Positions 48,512 to 56,556 of a stretch of 64,000 bases of DNA are shown piece by piece. Within the stretch, counting starts at the first letter, position 1; every line of letters starts with the position of its first letter. Below the pieces are notes generated by a model. The model was not told the DNA's origin, ran no database searches, and was given only the letters and a program-made list of their open reading frames with translations. Source of the DNA: Alteromonas gilva (GTDB lineage Bacteria; Pseudomonadota; Gammaproteobacteria; Enterobacterales; Alteromonadaceae); contig NZ_JAQQXP010000001.1 of the NCBI RefSeq assembly GCF_028595265.1, positions 1,612,001 through 1,676,000 of the forward strand. Direction: 5' to 3'. The translations under genes were made by a program, and so were the position numbers.

Positions 48512-50599
48512 ATGGCAGACTTATCTCATTACAGAAACATTGGTATTTTCGCCCACGTAGACGCGGGTAAAACTACCACTACAGAACGTATTTTGAAACT
48601 TACCGGTAAAATCCATAAAACTGGTGAGGTACACGACGGTGAGTCAACGACTGACTTTATGGAACAAGAAGCAGAGCGTGGTATTACTATCCAGTCTGCG
48701 GCAACGACTTGTTTCTGGAAAGATCACCGCATGAACATCATCGATACTCCAGGACACGTTGACTTCACTGTTGAAGTTTATCGTTCACTGAAAGTATTAG
48801 ATGGTGGTGTCGGCGTATTTTGTGGTTCAGGTGGTGTTGAGCCACAGTCTGAAACTAACTGGCGTTATGCTAACGAATCAGAAGTTGCACGTGTTATCTT
48901 CGTTAACAAACTGGACCGTATGGGTGCAGACTTCTACCGTGTTGTTGGTCAGGTTAAGAAAGTACTGGCGGCTAACCCGCTGGTTATGACGCTGCCTATC
49001 GGTATCGAAGATGAGTTCTGCGGCGTAGTAGACGTACTGGAACAAAAAGCTTACATCTGGGACGATTCTGGCCTGCCAGAAAACTACGAAGTGGTTGATA
49101 TCCCGGAAGACATGAAAGAAAAAGCCGCAGAATACCGCGAAATGCTGGTAGAAACCGCTGTTGAGCAAGACGACGATCTGATGATGGCTTACATGGACGG
49201 CGAAGAGCCTTCTATTGAAGACCTCAAGCGTTGTATCCGTAAAGGTACTCGCGATCTGACGTTCTTCCCAACGTTCTGTGGTTCTGCATTTAAGAACAAA
49301 GGTATTCAGCTGGTTCTGGACGCCGTTATTGATTATCTGCCTTCTCCGACAGAAGTTGACCCACAGGATCTGACTGATCCTGAAACTGGTGAGCCTACTG
49401 GCGAAGTTGCAACAGTATCTACTGACGAGCCATTCCGTGCATTAGCGTTTAAAATCATGGATGACCGTTTCGGTGCCCTGACCTTTATCCGCGTTTACTC
49501 TGGTGTACTGAACAAGGGTGACACCATCCTTAACTCAGCAACCGGTAAAACCGAGCGTATCGGTCGGATGGTTGAGATGCACGCCGATGAGCGTACAGAA
49601 CTGACATCTGCTCACGCCGGTGACATTCTGGCCATCGTTGGTATGAAGAACGTACAGACTGGTCACACCCTGTGTGATCCTAAGCACGAGTGTACACTTG
49701 AGCCGATGATCTTCCCTGAGCCGGTAATCTCGATTGCGGTTAAGCCAAAAGACAAAGGCGCTAACGAGAAGATGTCTATTGCGATCGGTAAACTGGTTGC
49801 TGAAGATCCATCGTTCCAGGTTGAAACTGATGAAGATTCTGGCGAAACCATCCTGAAAGGTATGGGTGAGCTGCACTTAGACATCAAAGTAGACATTCTG
49901 AAGCGTACTTACGGCGTTGAGCTGGAAGTAGGTCAGCCACAGGTTGCTTACCGTGAAACTATCACTACTCCGGTAGAAGACAGCTACACGCACAAGAAAC
50001 AGTCTGGTGGTTCTGGTCAGTTCGGTAAGATTGATTACCGTATCAAGCCAGGTGAGCAAAACTCAGGCTTTACGTTCACGTCTTCTGTTGTTGGTGGTAA
50101 CGTACCTAAAGAATTCTTCCCAGCCATCGAAAAAGGCTTTAAGTCTATGATGGGTCAGGGTGTTCTGGCTGGTTATCCGGTACTGGACGTTGAAGTTGAA
50201 CTGTTTGACGGTGGTTTCCACGCCGTTGACTCATCAGCAATCGCGTTCGAAATTGCAGCGAAAGGTGCATTCCGTCAGTCTATCCCTAAAGCAGGCCCTC
50301 AGCTTCTTGAGCCAATCATGAAAGTTGACGTGTTCAGCCCGGAAGACAACGTTGGTGACGTAATCGGTGACCTTAACCGTCGTCGTGGTATGATCAAAGA
50401 TCAGGAAGCCGGTGCAACAGGTGTTCGCATTAAAGCTGACGTTCCACTGTCAGAAATGTTTGGCTACATTGGTCACTTGCGTACGATTACTTCAGGTCGT
50501 GGTCAGTTCTCTATGGAATTCAGCCACTACTCATCATGTCCGCAAAACGTTGCTGACAAGGTAATCGAAGAAGCGAAAGCGCGTAAAGCAGCCAAGTAA
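48512..50599 (+). CDS. fusA: Elongation factor G, stand-alone second copy type
   Basis: 695 residues. GTPase motifs: FAHVDAGKTTTTERIL, DTPGHVDFTVEV, NKLDRMGADF; then domains II-V typical of EF-G. It drives translocation and ribosome recycling. It is not in an rpsL-rpsG-tuf str operon but alone between rlmM and a lipoprotein gene. Codon use is strongly biased to GGT, GTT, GAA and CTG, unlike its neighbours, which is consistent with high expression. Sequence resembles the second EF-G of Vibrio/Shewanella/Alteromonas rather than the E. coli-like str copy, but without comparison this is from memory. Confidence 0.95.
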   Translation: MADLSHYRNIGIFAHVDAGKTTTTERILKLTGKIHKTGEVHDGESTTDFMEQEAERGITIQSAATTCFWKDHRMNIIDTPGHVDFTVEVYRSLKVLDGGVGVFCGSGGVEPQSETNWRYANESEVARVIFVNKLDRMGADFYRVVGQVKKVLAANPLVMTLPIGIEDEFCGVVDVLEQKAYIWDDSGLPENYEVVDIPEDMKEKAAEYREMLVETAVEQDDDLMMAYMDGEEPSIEDLKRCIRKGTRDLTFFPTFCGSAFKNKGIQLVLDAVIDYLPSPTEVDPQDLTDPETGEPTGEVATVSTDEPFRALAFKIMDDRFGALTFIRVYSGVLNKGDTILNSATGKTERIGRMVEMHADERTELTSAHAGDILAIVGMKNVQTGHTLCDPKHECTLEPMIFPEPVISIAVKPKDKGANEKMSIAIGKLVAEDPSFQVETDEDSGETILKGMGELHLDIKVDILKRTYGVELEVGQPQVAYRETITTPVEDSYTHKKQSGGSGQFGKIDYRIKPGEQNSGFTFTSSVVGGNVPKEFFPAIEKGFKSMMGQGVLAGYPVLDVEVELFDGGFHAVDSSAIAFEIAAKGAFRQSIPKAGPQLLEPIMKVDVFSPEDNVGDVIGDLNRRRGMIKDQEAGATGVRIKADVPLSEMFGYIGHLRTITSGRGQFSMEFSHYSSCPQNVADKVIEEAKARKAAK

Positions 50600-50629
50600 T
50601 TCGAAACAGCTGAAAAAGTAATAAAATAA

Positions 50630-50655
50630 AAACCCGCCCTCCGGCGGGTTTTTTG
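50630..50655 (+). terminator. Terminator of the EF-G gene
   Basis: AAACCCGCC (50630-50638), 4-nt loop, GGCGGGTTT (50643-50651) running into a T-tract. 30 nt after the stop. Confidence 0.92.
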
Positions 50656-50771
50656 TTGTAAGCTGCTCCAGCGTTCGATGATGGTTAACCCGGATGTTAG
50701 CGCTGGTGGAATTAACGGCGTACTTACCGGCAATTTCAGCCGGATATGTAGGAACCTATAAGGATATTAAC

Positions 50772-51740
50772 ATGCAAGCATACCCCCAACTTCTGCGACG
50801 ATTCTCTTTCATACTGCTATTCGTAGCGGCCATATCCGGTTGCAGTGCCATACCCGAGCCAACACCAGAGGGCACATCCTTCACCATGACAACCGGGCGC
50901 TACGGTCACGCTACGGTGACTGACGGTAAATCGTTATTTGTGTTAGGTGGCAGCACTGATAAGGGGTTATCTGGTGATATCGAGATAATCAATCCGCAGA
51001 GTTCTACATCTGAATTACTCAAGGATAAAATCATACCCCGACGCTACTTTAGCGCAGTATGGGATGGTGAGGAGTCTATCTATATCATTGGCGGCATCAG
51101 TGCTCATGAAGGACGTCCTTATTTGCAAACCGCCGTTGAGGTATTCAACGTTCGCACACACGAAGTAAAACTAACCCAGGCGCATGACAGAGCAACGCGC
51201 GGGAATACGGCTGTATTGGCCGACAACAAAATTTATGTTTTCGGTGGCGAAACCGCCGGCAAAAAACTCAGAAACGCGCTGTTATATGTGCCCTGGGTGA
51301 GTGTTTTTGATACGAATACCCAAACCTGGGCGGCATTACCTGATATGCCGGTTGCTTTGTCAACGCGCGCTGCGGCATATAACGGCGATATTTATATCAC
51401 GGGCGGTTTCGATGGCAGACGTCAGTACCGCGATTTTTATAAATTCGATCTGTCATCAATGAACTGGAGTGCAATGCCAGACATGCCTGTAGCAACCAGT
51501 GCCCACTCTGTGGTTGCAACGAAGGATGGGTTATATACGTTTGGTGACTATGATCAACTGGATCAGGTGCTTTACTTTGATTTTGCCCGTGCAACATGGT
51601 TAAACGCTGCGCTTCCTTTTAAGCCGAGCAGGCATAATGCCAGTGCGGCAATTGTCGATAAGATATTCGTTACCGGTGGCAATGTTCGCTCCCGTGATTC
51701 ACACCTCAACGCAGTACAGGTATTTACACCACAGCGCTAA
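50772..51740 (+). CDS. Kelch-repeat lipoprotein
   Basis: 322 residues. ATG 50772 has an AAGGAT site and gives a lipoprotein signal (FSFILLFVAAISGC). The mature part holds five to six Kelch repeats, visible as paired Gly-Gly beta blades: LFVLGGST, IYIIGGIS, IYVFGGETAG, IYITGGFDG, LYTFGDYD and IFVTGGNV. A beta-propeller on the outer or inner membrane surface is expected. Binding partner unknown. It precedes a decayed region. Confidence 0.8.
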   Translation: MQAYPQLLRRFSFILLFVAAISGCSAIPEPTPEGTSFTMTTGRYGHATVTDGKSLFVLGGSTDKGLSGDIEIINPQSSTSELLKDKIIPRRYFSAVWDGEESIYIIGGISAHEGRPYLQTAVEVFNVRTHEVKLTQAHDRATRGNTAVLADNKIYVFGGETAGKKLRNALLYVPWVSVFDTNTQTWAALPDMPVALSTRAAAYNGDIYITGGFDGRRQYRDFYKFDLSSMNWSAMPDMPVATSAHSVVATKDGLYTFGDYDQLDQVLYFDFARATWLNAALPFKPSRHNASAAIVDKIFVTGGNVRSRDSHLNAVQVFTPQR

Positions 51741-52009
51741 TATCGTGATTATTGCGGTGGCATTCACCTGCCGCCGTAAACGAGATCCATTAACCTCGCG
51801 TAAAAATCAAGGCCCGGGCAGTTGCAATGACAAGGATGTAATCAGGTCCTCAGTTCACGCAGGCCTGAGACGAACATGTACTAACCTGAGCGGGCAATAA
51901 ATTAAAACCAGATTTAACCGGACTTAATTTTGCTGACGAAAAGCTACTCACCGCAAACGTCAATTCTCTTAGCCTGTATTCTCAAATGAGGTTAATACAA
52001 AAAGCTCAC

Positions 52010-52192
52010 TTACTTTCTAACGATCTCAGGCAGGCCTTTATTGCGTTTCTTATTGATAACGTTTCTGGCAACCCAAGCAAAGCTATTGGGTCTGTAGGTA
52101 ATTCGACGAGTCACTTCGAAATGGTATTTTCCTAACCTAGACAATTTCCGGCTTACGGGAAATGGTAAGGCCTTACCATTCCTCTTCCTCAG
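52010..52192 (-). other. Possible small ORF or gene remnant
   Basis: A 60-codon open frame on the minus strand, rich in Lys/Arg (core GKYHFEVTRRITYRPNSFAW, end KKRNKGLPEIVRK), ends at 52010. It has no ATG; CTG 52192 or TTG 52144 would have to be used and no ribosome-binding site is seen. The composition looks protein-like, so it may be a remnant. The rest of 51741-52300 shows no gene. Confidence 0.25.
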
Positions 52193-52373
52193 TCAAAGAA
52201 CAACTATAGATGAGTATAATTCACCCTAAAGTGTTTTTTACTCGTTTGTGAATAATGAGTTTAAGCATAAAAATAACAGTCAGATTTAACCGAGAAGGAG
52301 GGTTAAAAATGAGTGTTATTTTACATGTTGATGCGAGAATAAGAGCGGTTTTCAATGCCAACCCGGAACACGA

Positions 52374-52643
52374 CTTCTGCTGCGCAAATGGGCTAAAGAA
52401 CTGGATTGTCGCCTGATCAAAGCATTGTGGGCATTCAGTGAAAATCGCATAGTCGCGAGATATGCCTAAGAGTGGCGTGATGACTCTTCAAACGGGTTTC
52501 GTTCTTACGGTAACGAAAACTGGGAGTTTAACGAGTAGGGTTTAATGGTAAACCGTTATGCCTTGCTAAATCATTTGCCTATTACCGAAACGCTTGGTCG
52601 TCGACCTGATGAGCACCCTGGATTAGCAGAGCTTGGTTTATAG
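52374..52643 (+). pseudogene. DUF1348 (NTF2-like) pseudogene
   Basis: The frame beginning CTT at 52374 reads LLLRKWAKELDCRLIKALWA, then FSENRIVARYA, a TAA stop (52467-52469), EWRDDSSNGFRSYGNENWEF, a TAG stop (52536-52538), then GLMVNRYALLNHLPITETLG and RRPDEHPGLAELGL before its normal TAG. This matches DUF1348 proteins, SnoaL/NTF2-like folds of about 155 residues. The N-terminal third is missing or frameshifted, two internal nonsense codons are present, and the usual FHWP region is deleted in frame. It is non-functional unless read through. An AAGGAGG-ATG at 52309 precedes but leads into another frame. Confidence 0.82.
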
Positions 52644-52853
52644 GAATACGTTCTCCTGAACAATAAAGCACAAACCTGGATAGCAAAATAATGAATGAAA
52701 TTAAACGCATTCGGCAAAAGAAAAAAGAAACAGATCGGTTCATTTTATTGATAACGGTAGTCACGTCATAAATTGAGCAGTAATGACGTTTGAAGTTATC
52801 CCATCAACCCTATAGCCGGTAGTACAGATACCGCGAGATAAGAGACATATGGT

Positions 52854-53693
52854 ATGAATAACTTAAATGGAATACTCAATCAACACGCCTTTACTACAAC
52901 CGTTGATCATAGCGGCTCATTTTGTGGCGTACGTCACTTTAATAACAGTGGTCGCTTACATCTGCTTGAGTCCGGCACTGTAAAGATTGTTCAGAAGGGA
53001 GGTAACGAGATATTACTCGATCGCCCTTCGATTGTCCTATTATCTACTGCTATACCTCATCGCCTGGAAGCAAAGGGAGACTCACCAGCAGCGCTGATTA
53101 GTGCCAGCGTGTCCTTTTGCTTGAACAATTCATCAATGTTGCTAAAAGCGTTGCCCGACATGATGTATTTACAGGTAAAGCCCAGTTGTTCAATGTCCTG
53201 CACCGTTCAATGGCTGTTTAAAGAAGTATTTGAACAGCGCTTCGGTAAAGACATTATGATCAACAAACTCGGCGAGATATTCATGTTGCAAATGCTCAGA
53301 CACGCTACTGAACAAGGCAGTTTGCACGAGGGAGCCCTCGCAGCAATAAACCACCCACAAATGCGCAATGTTATCGACGCTATTCATAGCAATCCCGGAC
53401 ATCACTGGACGCTCAATTGCCTCGCTGGCTTGGCTGCCATGTCCCGTTCAAAGTTTGCCGAAAGCTTTAAGAATCTGGTTGGCCAGACGCCTAATGATTA
53501 CATCACCGATCTCAGATTAGCACAGGCTCAAAAGCTGCTTAAAAACGACAAGCCGGTTAGTTTTGTGGCCAGCGAAGTTGGCTATGAACATGGCTCTGCG
53601 CTGGTACGCATTTTTAAGAAAAAGCTCGGTATCTCTCCTCGGCAATGGTTGAAGCAGTCCAAAAGCAAAGCGGCTTGCGTTGTGAATGCATAG
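52854..53693 (+). CDS. AraC-family regulator with cupin N-terminus
   Basis: 279 residues. The N-terminal half is a cupin_6-type sensor (FCGVRHFNNSGRLHLLESGTVKIV, IVLLSTAIPHRLEA), the C-terminal half two AraC helix-turn-helix motifs (WTLNCLAGLAAMSRSKFAESFKNLVGQTPNDYITDLRL and VSFVASEVGYEHGSALVRIFKKKLGISPRQWL). It lies between the DUF1348 pseudogene and a truncated AraC stump. This class often controls neighbouring stress or detoxification genes, here apparently lost. Intact reading frame. Confidence 0.93.
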   Translation: MNNLNGILNQHAFTTTVDHSGSFCGVRHFNNSGRLHLLESGTVKIVQKGGNEILLDRPSIVLLSTAIPHRLEAKGDSPAALISASVSFCLNNSSMLLKALPDMMYLQVKPSCSMSCTVQWLFKEVFEQRFGKDIMINKLGEIFMLQMLRHATEQGSLHEGALAAINHPQMRNVIDAIHSNPGHHWTLNCLAGLAAMSRSKFAESFKNLVGQTPNDYITDLRLAQAQKLLKNDKPVSFVASEVGYEHGSALVRIFKKKLGISPRQWLKQSKSKAACVVNA

Positions 53694-53724
53694 GTTCCAC
53701 TGACAATATCAATTAGGAAATAAC

Positions 53725-53835
53725 ATGGATAATATAGCCGACATCCTCCGGCGTATCTCACTTATTGCAGAAGTATTCTTCAGTGGCAAATTATGCGGTA
53801 TACAGACGTTTTCTTCTGAACAGTTAACTATCTGA
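53725..53835 (+). pseudogene. 5' remnant of a second AraC/cupin regulator gene
   Basis: ATG 53725 with an AGGAAA site starts a 36-codon frame: MDNIADILRRISLIAEVFFS, then GKLCGIQTFSSEQLTI and a stop. This is the typical N-terminus of cupin_6 AraC regulators (helix, then EVFF-G-CG) and parallels the N-terminus of the intact regulator just upstream (NGILNQHAFTTTVDHSGSFC). The rest of the gene is missing: the next feature is a minus-strand gene ending at 53894. Probably a deletion remnant. Confidence 0.6.
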
Positions 53836-53893
53836 TGTCCGCTACACCTAAATGTGAACACCTGAGAATATTAACACTTAAGCACACTCGCTG

Positions 53894-54760
53894 TTAAAGT
53901 TGTAAAACCTGATAGCCTTTATTTTGCAGTAAGTCGAGCACACTATCGGCCCCGGATAAGTGCATGGTGCCTACCAGCACAAACTCGGTGGTATCATCCG
54001 TCATCATTGCTTCAATCATCGGCAGCCACCGCTGGTTGCGATCAATCAGCAAGCTCTGGTAAATGGCCGGAAAGTTATCACGAAACTGGCTGGCCTGGTT
54101 GCGATACAGTTGCTGCATATCACCACTGCGCCACAATGTTTTGAGCTCAGTAATGGTATCGGGTAGCTGTTTAACGTCTTCCAGCGCATAGCGAATCATT
54201 TGGTCTTCGTCCTGGCCGCCCAATTCAGCAATGAATTCAAGTTGCTGTTGTGGCGATTCAAACCAGTCGATTTGTTTACGGTCCATCATGGCCCTAAAAT
54301 AATAAAACTCATCTACTCCCTGACTGGTAAAACCCATTTGGCGTAGCTCCGTGACGCTCAGGGTAATGCTCATCAGGGCCGGGGTGTAATGGGCCATCTC
54401 AGCAATATCGAGGTTGCGTTGAGCCAGATGCGCTGACAATAGGCGGTACGTACTTTCCGACAGCGTATCTTTTAGCCGGGTACCATTCTGGTAGGTTAAC
54501 CGTTGCATCATATCGCGCTGAAACTGGGCGGTATTGAGGCCACCAATGTCGGTTTCAAAGACCAGTTTATCAGCATTGTTATACGCGGTTGCATAAGCTT
54601 CGGGTAATGGAAAATCAGCTGGGCTGAGTATGTGTAATGTGCCGCCGATGTAGATACTCTGACCATCCTTACTGATTTGCCACACCGATGCGCTCTGGCA
54701 ACAGAACGACACTATACCCGTCAGTAAAACACCCAGTAGCAAAACGAGTCGCTTTAACAT
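53894..54760 (-). CDS. TraB/GumN family protein
   Basis: 288 residues with a signal peptide (VLLLGVLLTGIVSFC). TraB/GumN motifs: YIGGTLHILSPADFPLP at the start and LVGTMHLSGADSVLDLLQNKG at the end, plus GVDEFYYFRA in the middle. The family is related to TIKI-type proteases through its GTxH metal motifs; bacterial function unclear. Minus strand, followed upstream by the DUF2244 gene. Confidence 0.9.
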   Translation of the reverse strand: MLKRLVLLLGVLLTGIVSFCCQSASVWQISKDGQSIYIGGTLHILSPADFPLPEAYATAYNNADKLVFETDIGGLNTAQFQRDMMQRLTYQNGTRLKDTLSESTYRLLSAHLAQRNLDIAEMAHYTPALMSITLSVTELRQMGFTSQGVDEFYYFRAMMDRKQIDWFESPQQQLEFIAELGGQDEDQMIRYALEDVKQLPDTITELKTLWRSGDMQQLYRNQASQFRDNFPAIYQSLLIDRNQRWLPMIEAMMTDDTTEFVLVGTMHLSGADSVLDLLQNKGYQVLQL

Positions 54761-54836
54761 TAATGGCTTGCCATGCTTAAAACCACCAATCTACCGGTTA
54801 ACTAGCAGGTAAGCAATGCTCTGCGGGCAAACGCCG

Positions 54837-55331
54837 TTAATGTTTCCACCAATGATGTCGCCAGGCCGGTATGCCCAGTTTTTTAATTTCTTCGTAAAGC
54901 TGGTGTCGGTCGCTTTGATTTAAAAATTCACCAATGGCAACACTGTTATCGCCCGACACTAATTTCACCTGAGGTAAATACCAATCCAGCGGGCTTTCAG
55001 CCAGTTCCACATGAGTGTCCTCGCGCAACAAGGAAATACACATTGATTGGCGTTGGTTAGATTGTATATGGATGTGTGTTTGCTCTATGGCAATGGTTTC
55101 TTTGCGATAAGTTTGGTGGCTTACCCGGTAAACCAGATAACACAGCAAGCCAATTTCTATACCGGCGAATGGAAACACCACCCATAAACCGAATAATGCC
55201 CATGCTGAAGCAATTGTGAATGCTACTATAGCCATTGCCAGCATTAGCCATTTGTTGTGTATCCAATCGGCGGAGCGGTTGGGTTTTAATTCAATCAGAC
55301 TGTATTTGCCCTGATGTTTAACCTTAATCAT
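54837..55331 (-). CDS. DUF2244 membrane protein
   Basis: 164 residues from ATG 55331. The start is basic and polar (KVKHQGKYSLIELKPNRSAD), followed by two hydrophobic helices (about residues 25-65) and a C-terminal cytosolic part with the DUF2244 features RKETIAIEQTHIHIQ and VAIGEFLNQSDR. Function unknown. Divergent from the TSUP gene. Confidence 0.82.
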   Translation of the reverse strand: MIKVKHQGKYSLIELKPNRSADWIHNKWLMLAMAIVAFTIASAWALFGLWVVFPFAGIEIGLLCYLVYRVSHQTYRKETIAIEQTHIHIQSNQRQSMCISLLREDTHVELAESPLDWYLPQVKLVSGDNSVAIGEFLNQSDRHQLYEEIKKLGIPAWRHHWWKH

Positions 55332-55509
55332 GTTGCTGACCAACACCTAGCTTATTGCTGACAGTATAGATACTGAGCAGCCAAATAACAGTAATTAAGC
55401 AGAATTTGACAACGCTGACACACGCTGCCCGGGCAATGTAAAACTACCACTGGGATTTATGCCCGGTTTCTGGCAAAGTGCAGCGATTATTGATTGAGTT
55501 GTTACGTTC

Positions 55510-56403
55510 GTGAAAAAGACCATTGCTGCGCATCCGTGGATAACACTGTTAGGCTTTTTGTGGCTGCTGGTAATCGTTACTCATACCCAGTTTCCACAAC
55601 TTATTGTCGACTCAGGGGCTTTTTTGTTGCTCGGCGTGGTCGGGGCTATTTTTGCTAACGCTACCGGCGCCGGCGGCGGTGTGGTATTTGTGCCTTTTTT
55701 CCAACAACTCGAATTTACGCCACAGATGTCTGTCGCCACCAGTTTTGCCATTCAGTGTTGTGGCATGACTGCCGGTGCATTGAGCTGGTTACAATACTAC
55801 CGCCTTACCCAAACTGGTAACCCTGACTGGCGCCCACTCATGACTGTGCTGAAAATTACCATTCCCATAGGATGGCTGGGGATTTGGCTGGTGCAGTTTG
55901 GGTTTGAGCGCTGGTTGCCGGCGCTGGGGTTTACCCACTTTGCCAGTCAGTTGCATTTAAGTTTTGGGGTGTTTTCTATTTTTCTTGCCATTGCCATCCT
56001 GGCTACATTGAGACGGCTTAACAGTACAGTGCATACTCAGGATTTAACCGGCGCAGATAAATCAGCGCTGGCATTAATAAGTTTGGCCGGGGGTATCATA
56101 ACGGCATATCTGTCGGTAGGCATTGGCGAACTGGTTGCTGTCTATCTGATAATCCGGCGTTGTAGTGTCACAATGGCAATCGGCGCAGCGGTTATTCTGT
56201 CGGCGTCGGCAGTATGGGCAGGCTCTGTCCATCATCTACTGGTAACCCACGCTATTAACTGGTCGGTAGTGTTGTTTGCCGGCGCGGGCGCTGTTATTGG
56301 CGGACGCCTCGCGCGCTATCTGGTGTTGTTGTTTCCGGCGCATCAAATCAAACTGTTCTTTGCCGTATGGGTACTGATCCTGGGCATCCTGAGTATTGTT
56401 TAA
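55510..56403 (+). CDS. TSUP-family transporter (TauE/SafE-like)
   Basis: 297 residues with eight or so helices and a GTG start. Features: ANATGAGGGVVFVPFFQQLEFTPQMSVATSFAIQC, GIITAYLSVGIGELVAVYLIIRR, and the final GAGAVIGGRLARYLVLLFPA, the repeated TSUP glycine-rich motif. Such proteins export sulfite, sulfoacetate or related anions; the substrate is not predictable. No ATG is available upstream. Confidence 0.85.
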   Translation: MKKTIAAHPWITLLGFLWLLVIVTHTQFPQLIVDSGAFLLLGVVGAIFANATGAGGGVVFVPFFQQLEFTPQMSVATSFAIQCCGMTAGALSWLQYYRLTQTGNPDWRPLMTVLKITIPIGWLGIWLVQFGFERWLPALGFTHFASQLHLSFGVFSIFLAIAILATLRRLNSTVHTQDLTGADKSALALISLAGGIITAYLSVGIGELVAVYLIIRRCSVTMAIGAAVILSASAVWAGSVHHLLVTHAINWSVVLFAGAGAVIGGRLARYLVLLFPAHQIKLFFAVWVLILGILSIV

Positions 56404-56469
56404 CGCTGATGTAGCCGGCGCCCGGCGAACCACACAAAACAGTCCGTGTGTGAATGGATAGAATTTTTC

Positions 56470-56485
56470 TTATACTTTAGTATAA
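56470..56485. promoter_or_regulatory. 16-bp palindrome upstream of the GH13 gene
   Basis: TTATACT (56470-56476), TT, AGTATAA (56479-56485): perfect 7-bp arms, 71 nt before the chosen GH13 start. A possible repressor operator; no family assigned. Confidence 0.35.
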
Positions 56486-56556
56486 CACTTGTTGTGGTGT
56501 TACTTCGTCTGCTATGGTGGAGTTGTGTCTATTAAATAGGCGAAAGGATGCCACAG

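Noticed and set aside
52683..52775. Short basic peptide frame near 52691
   Set aside because: Only about 26 codons with no ribosome-binding site; compatible with chance in an AT-rich decayed region.
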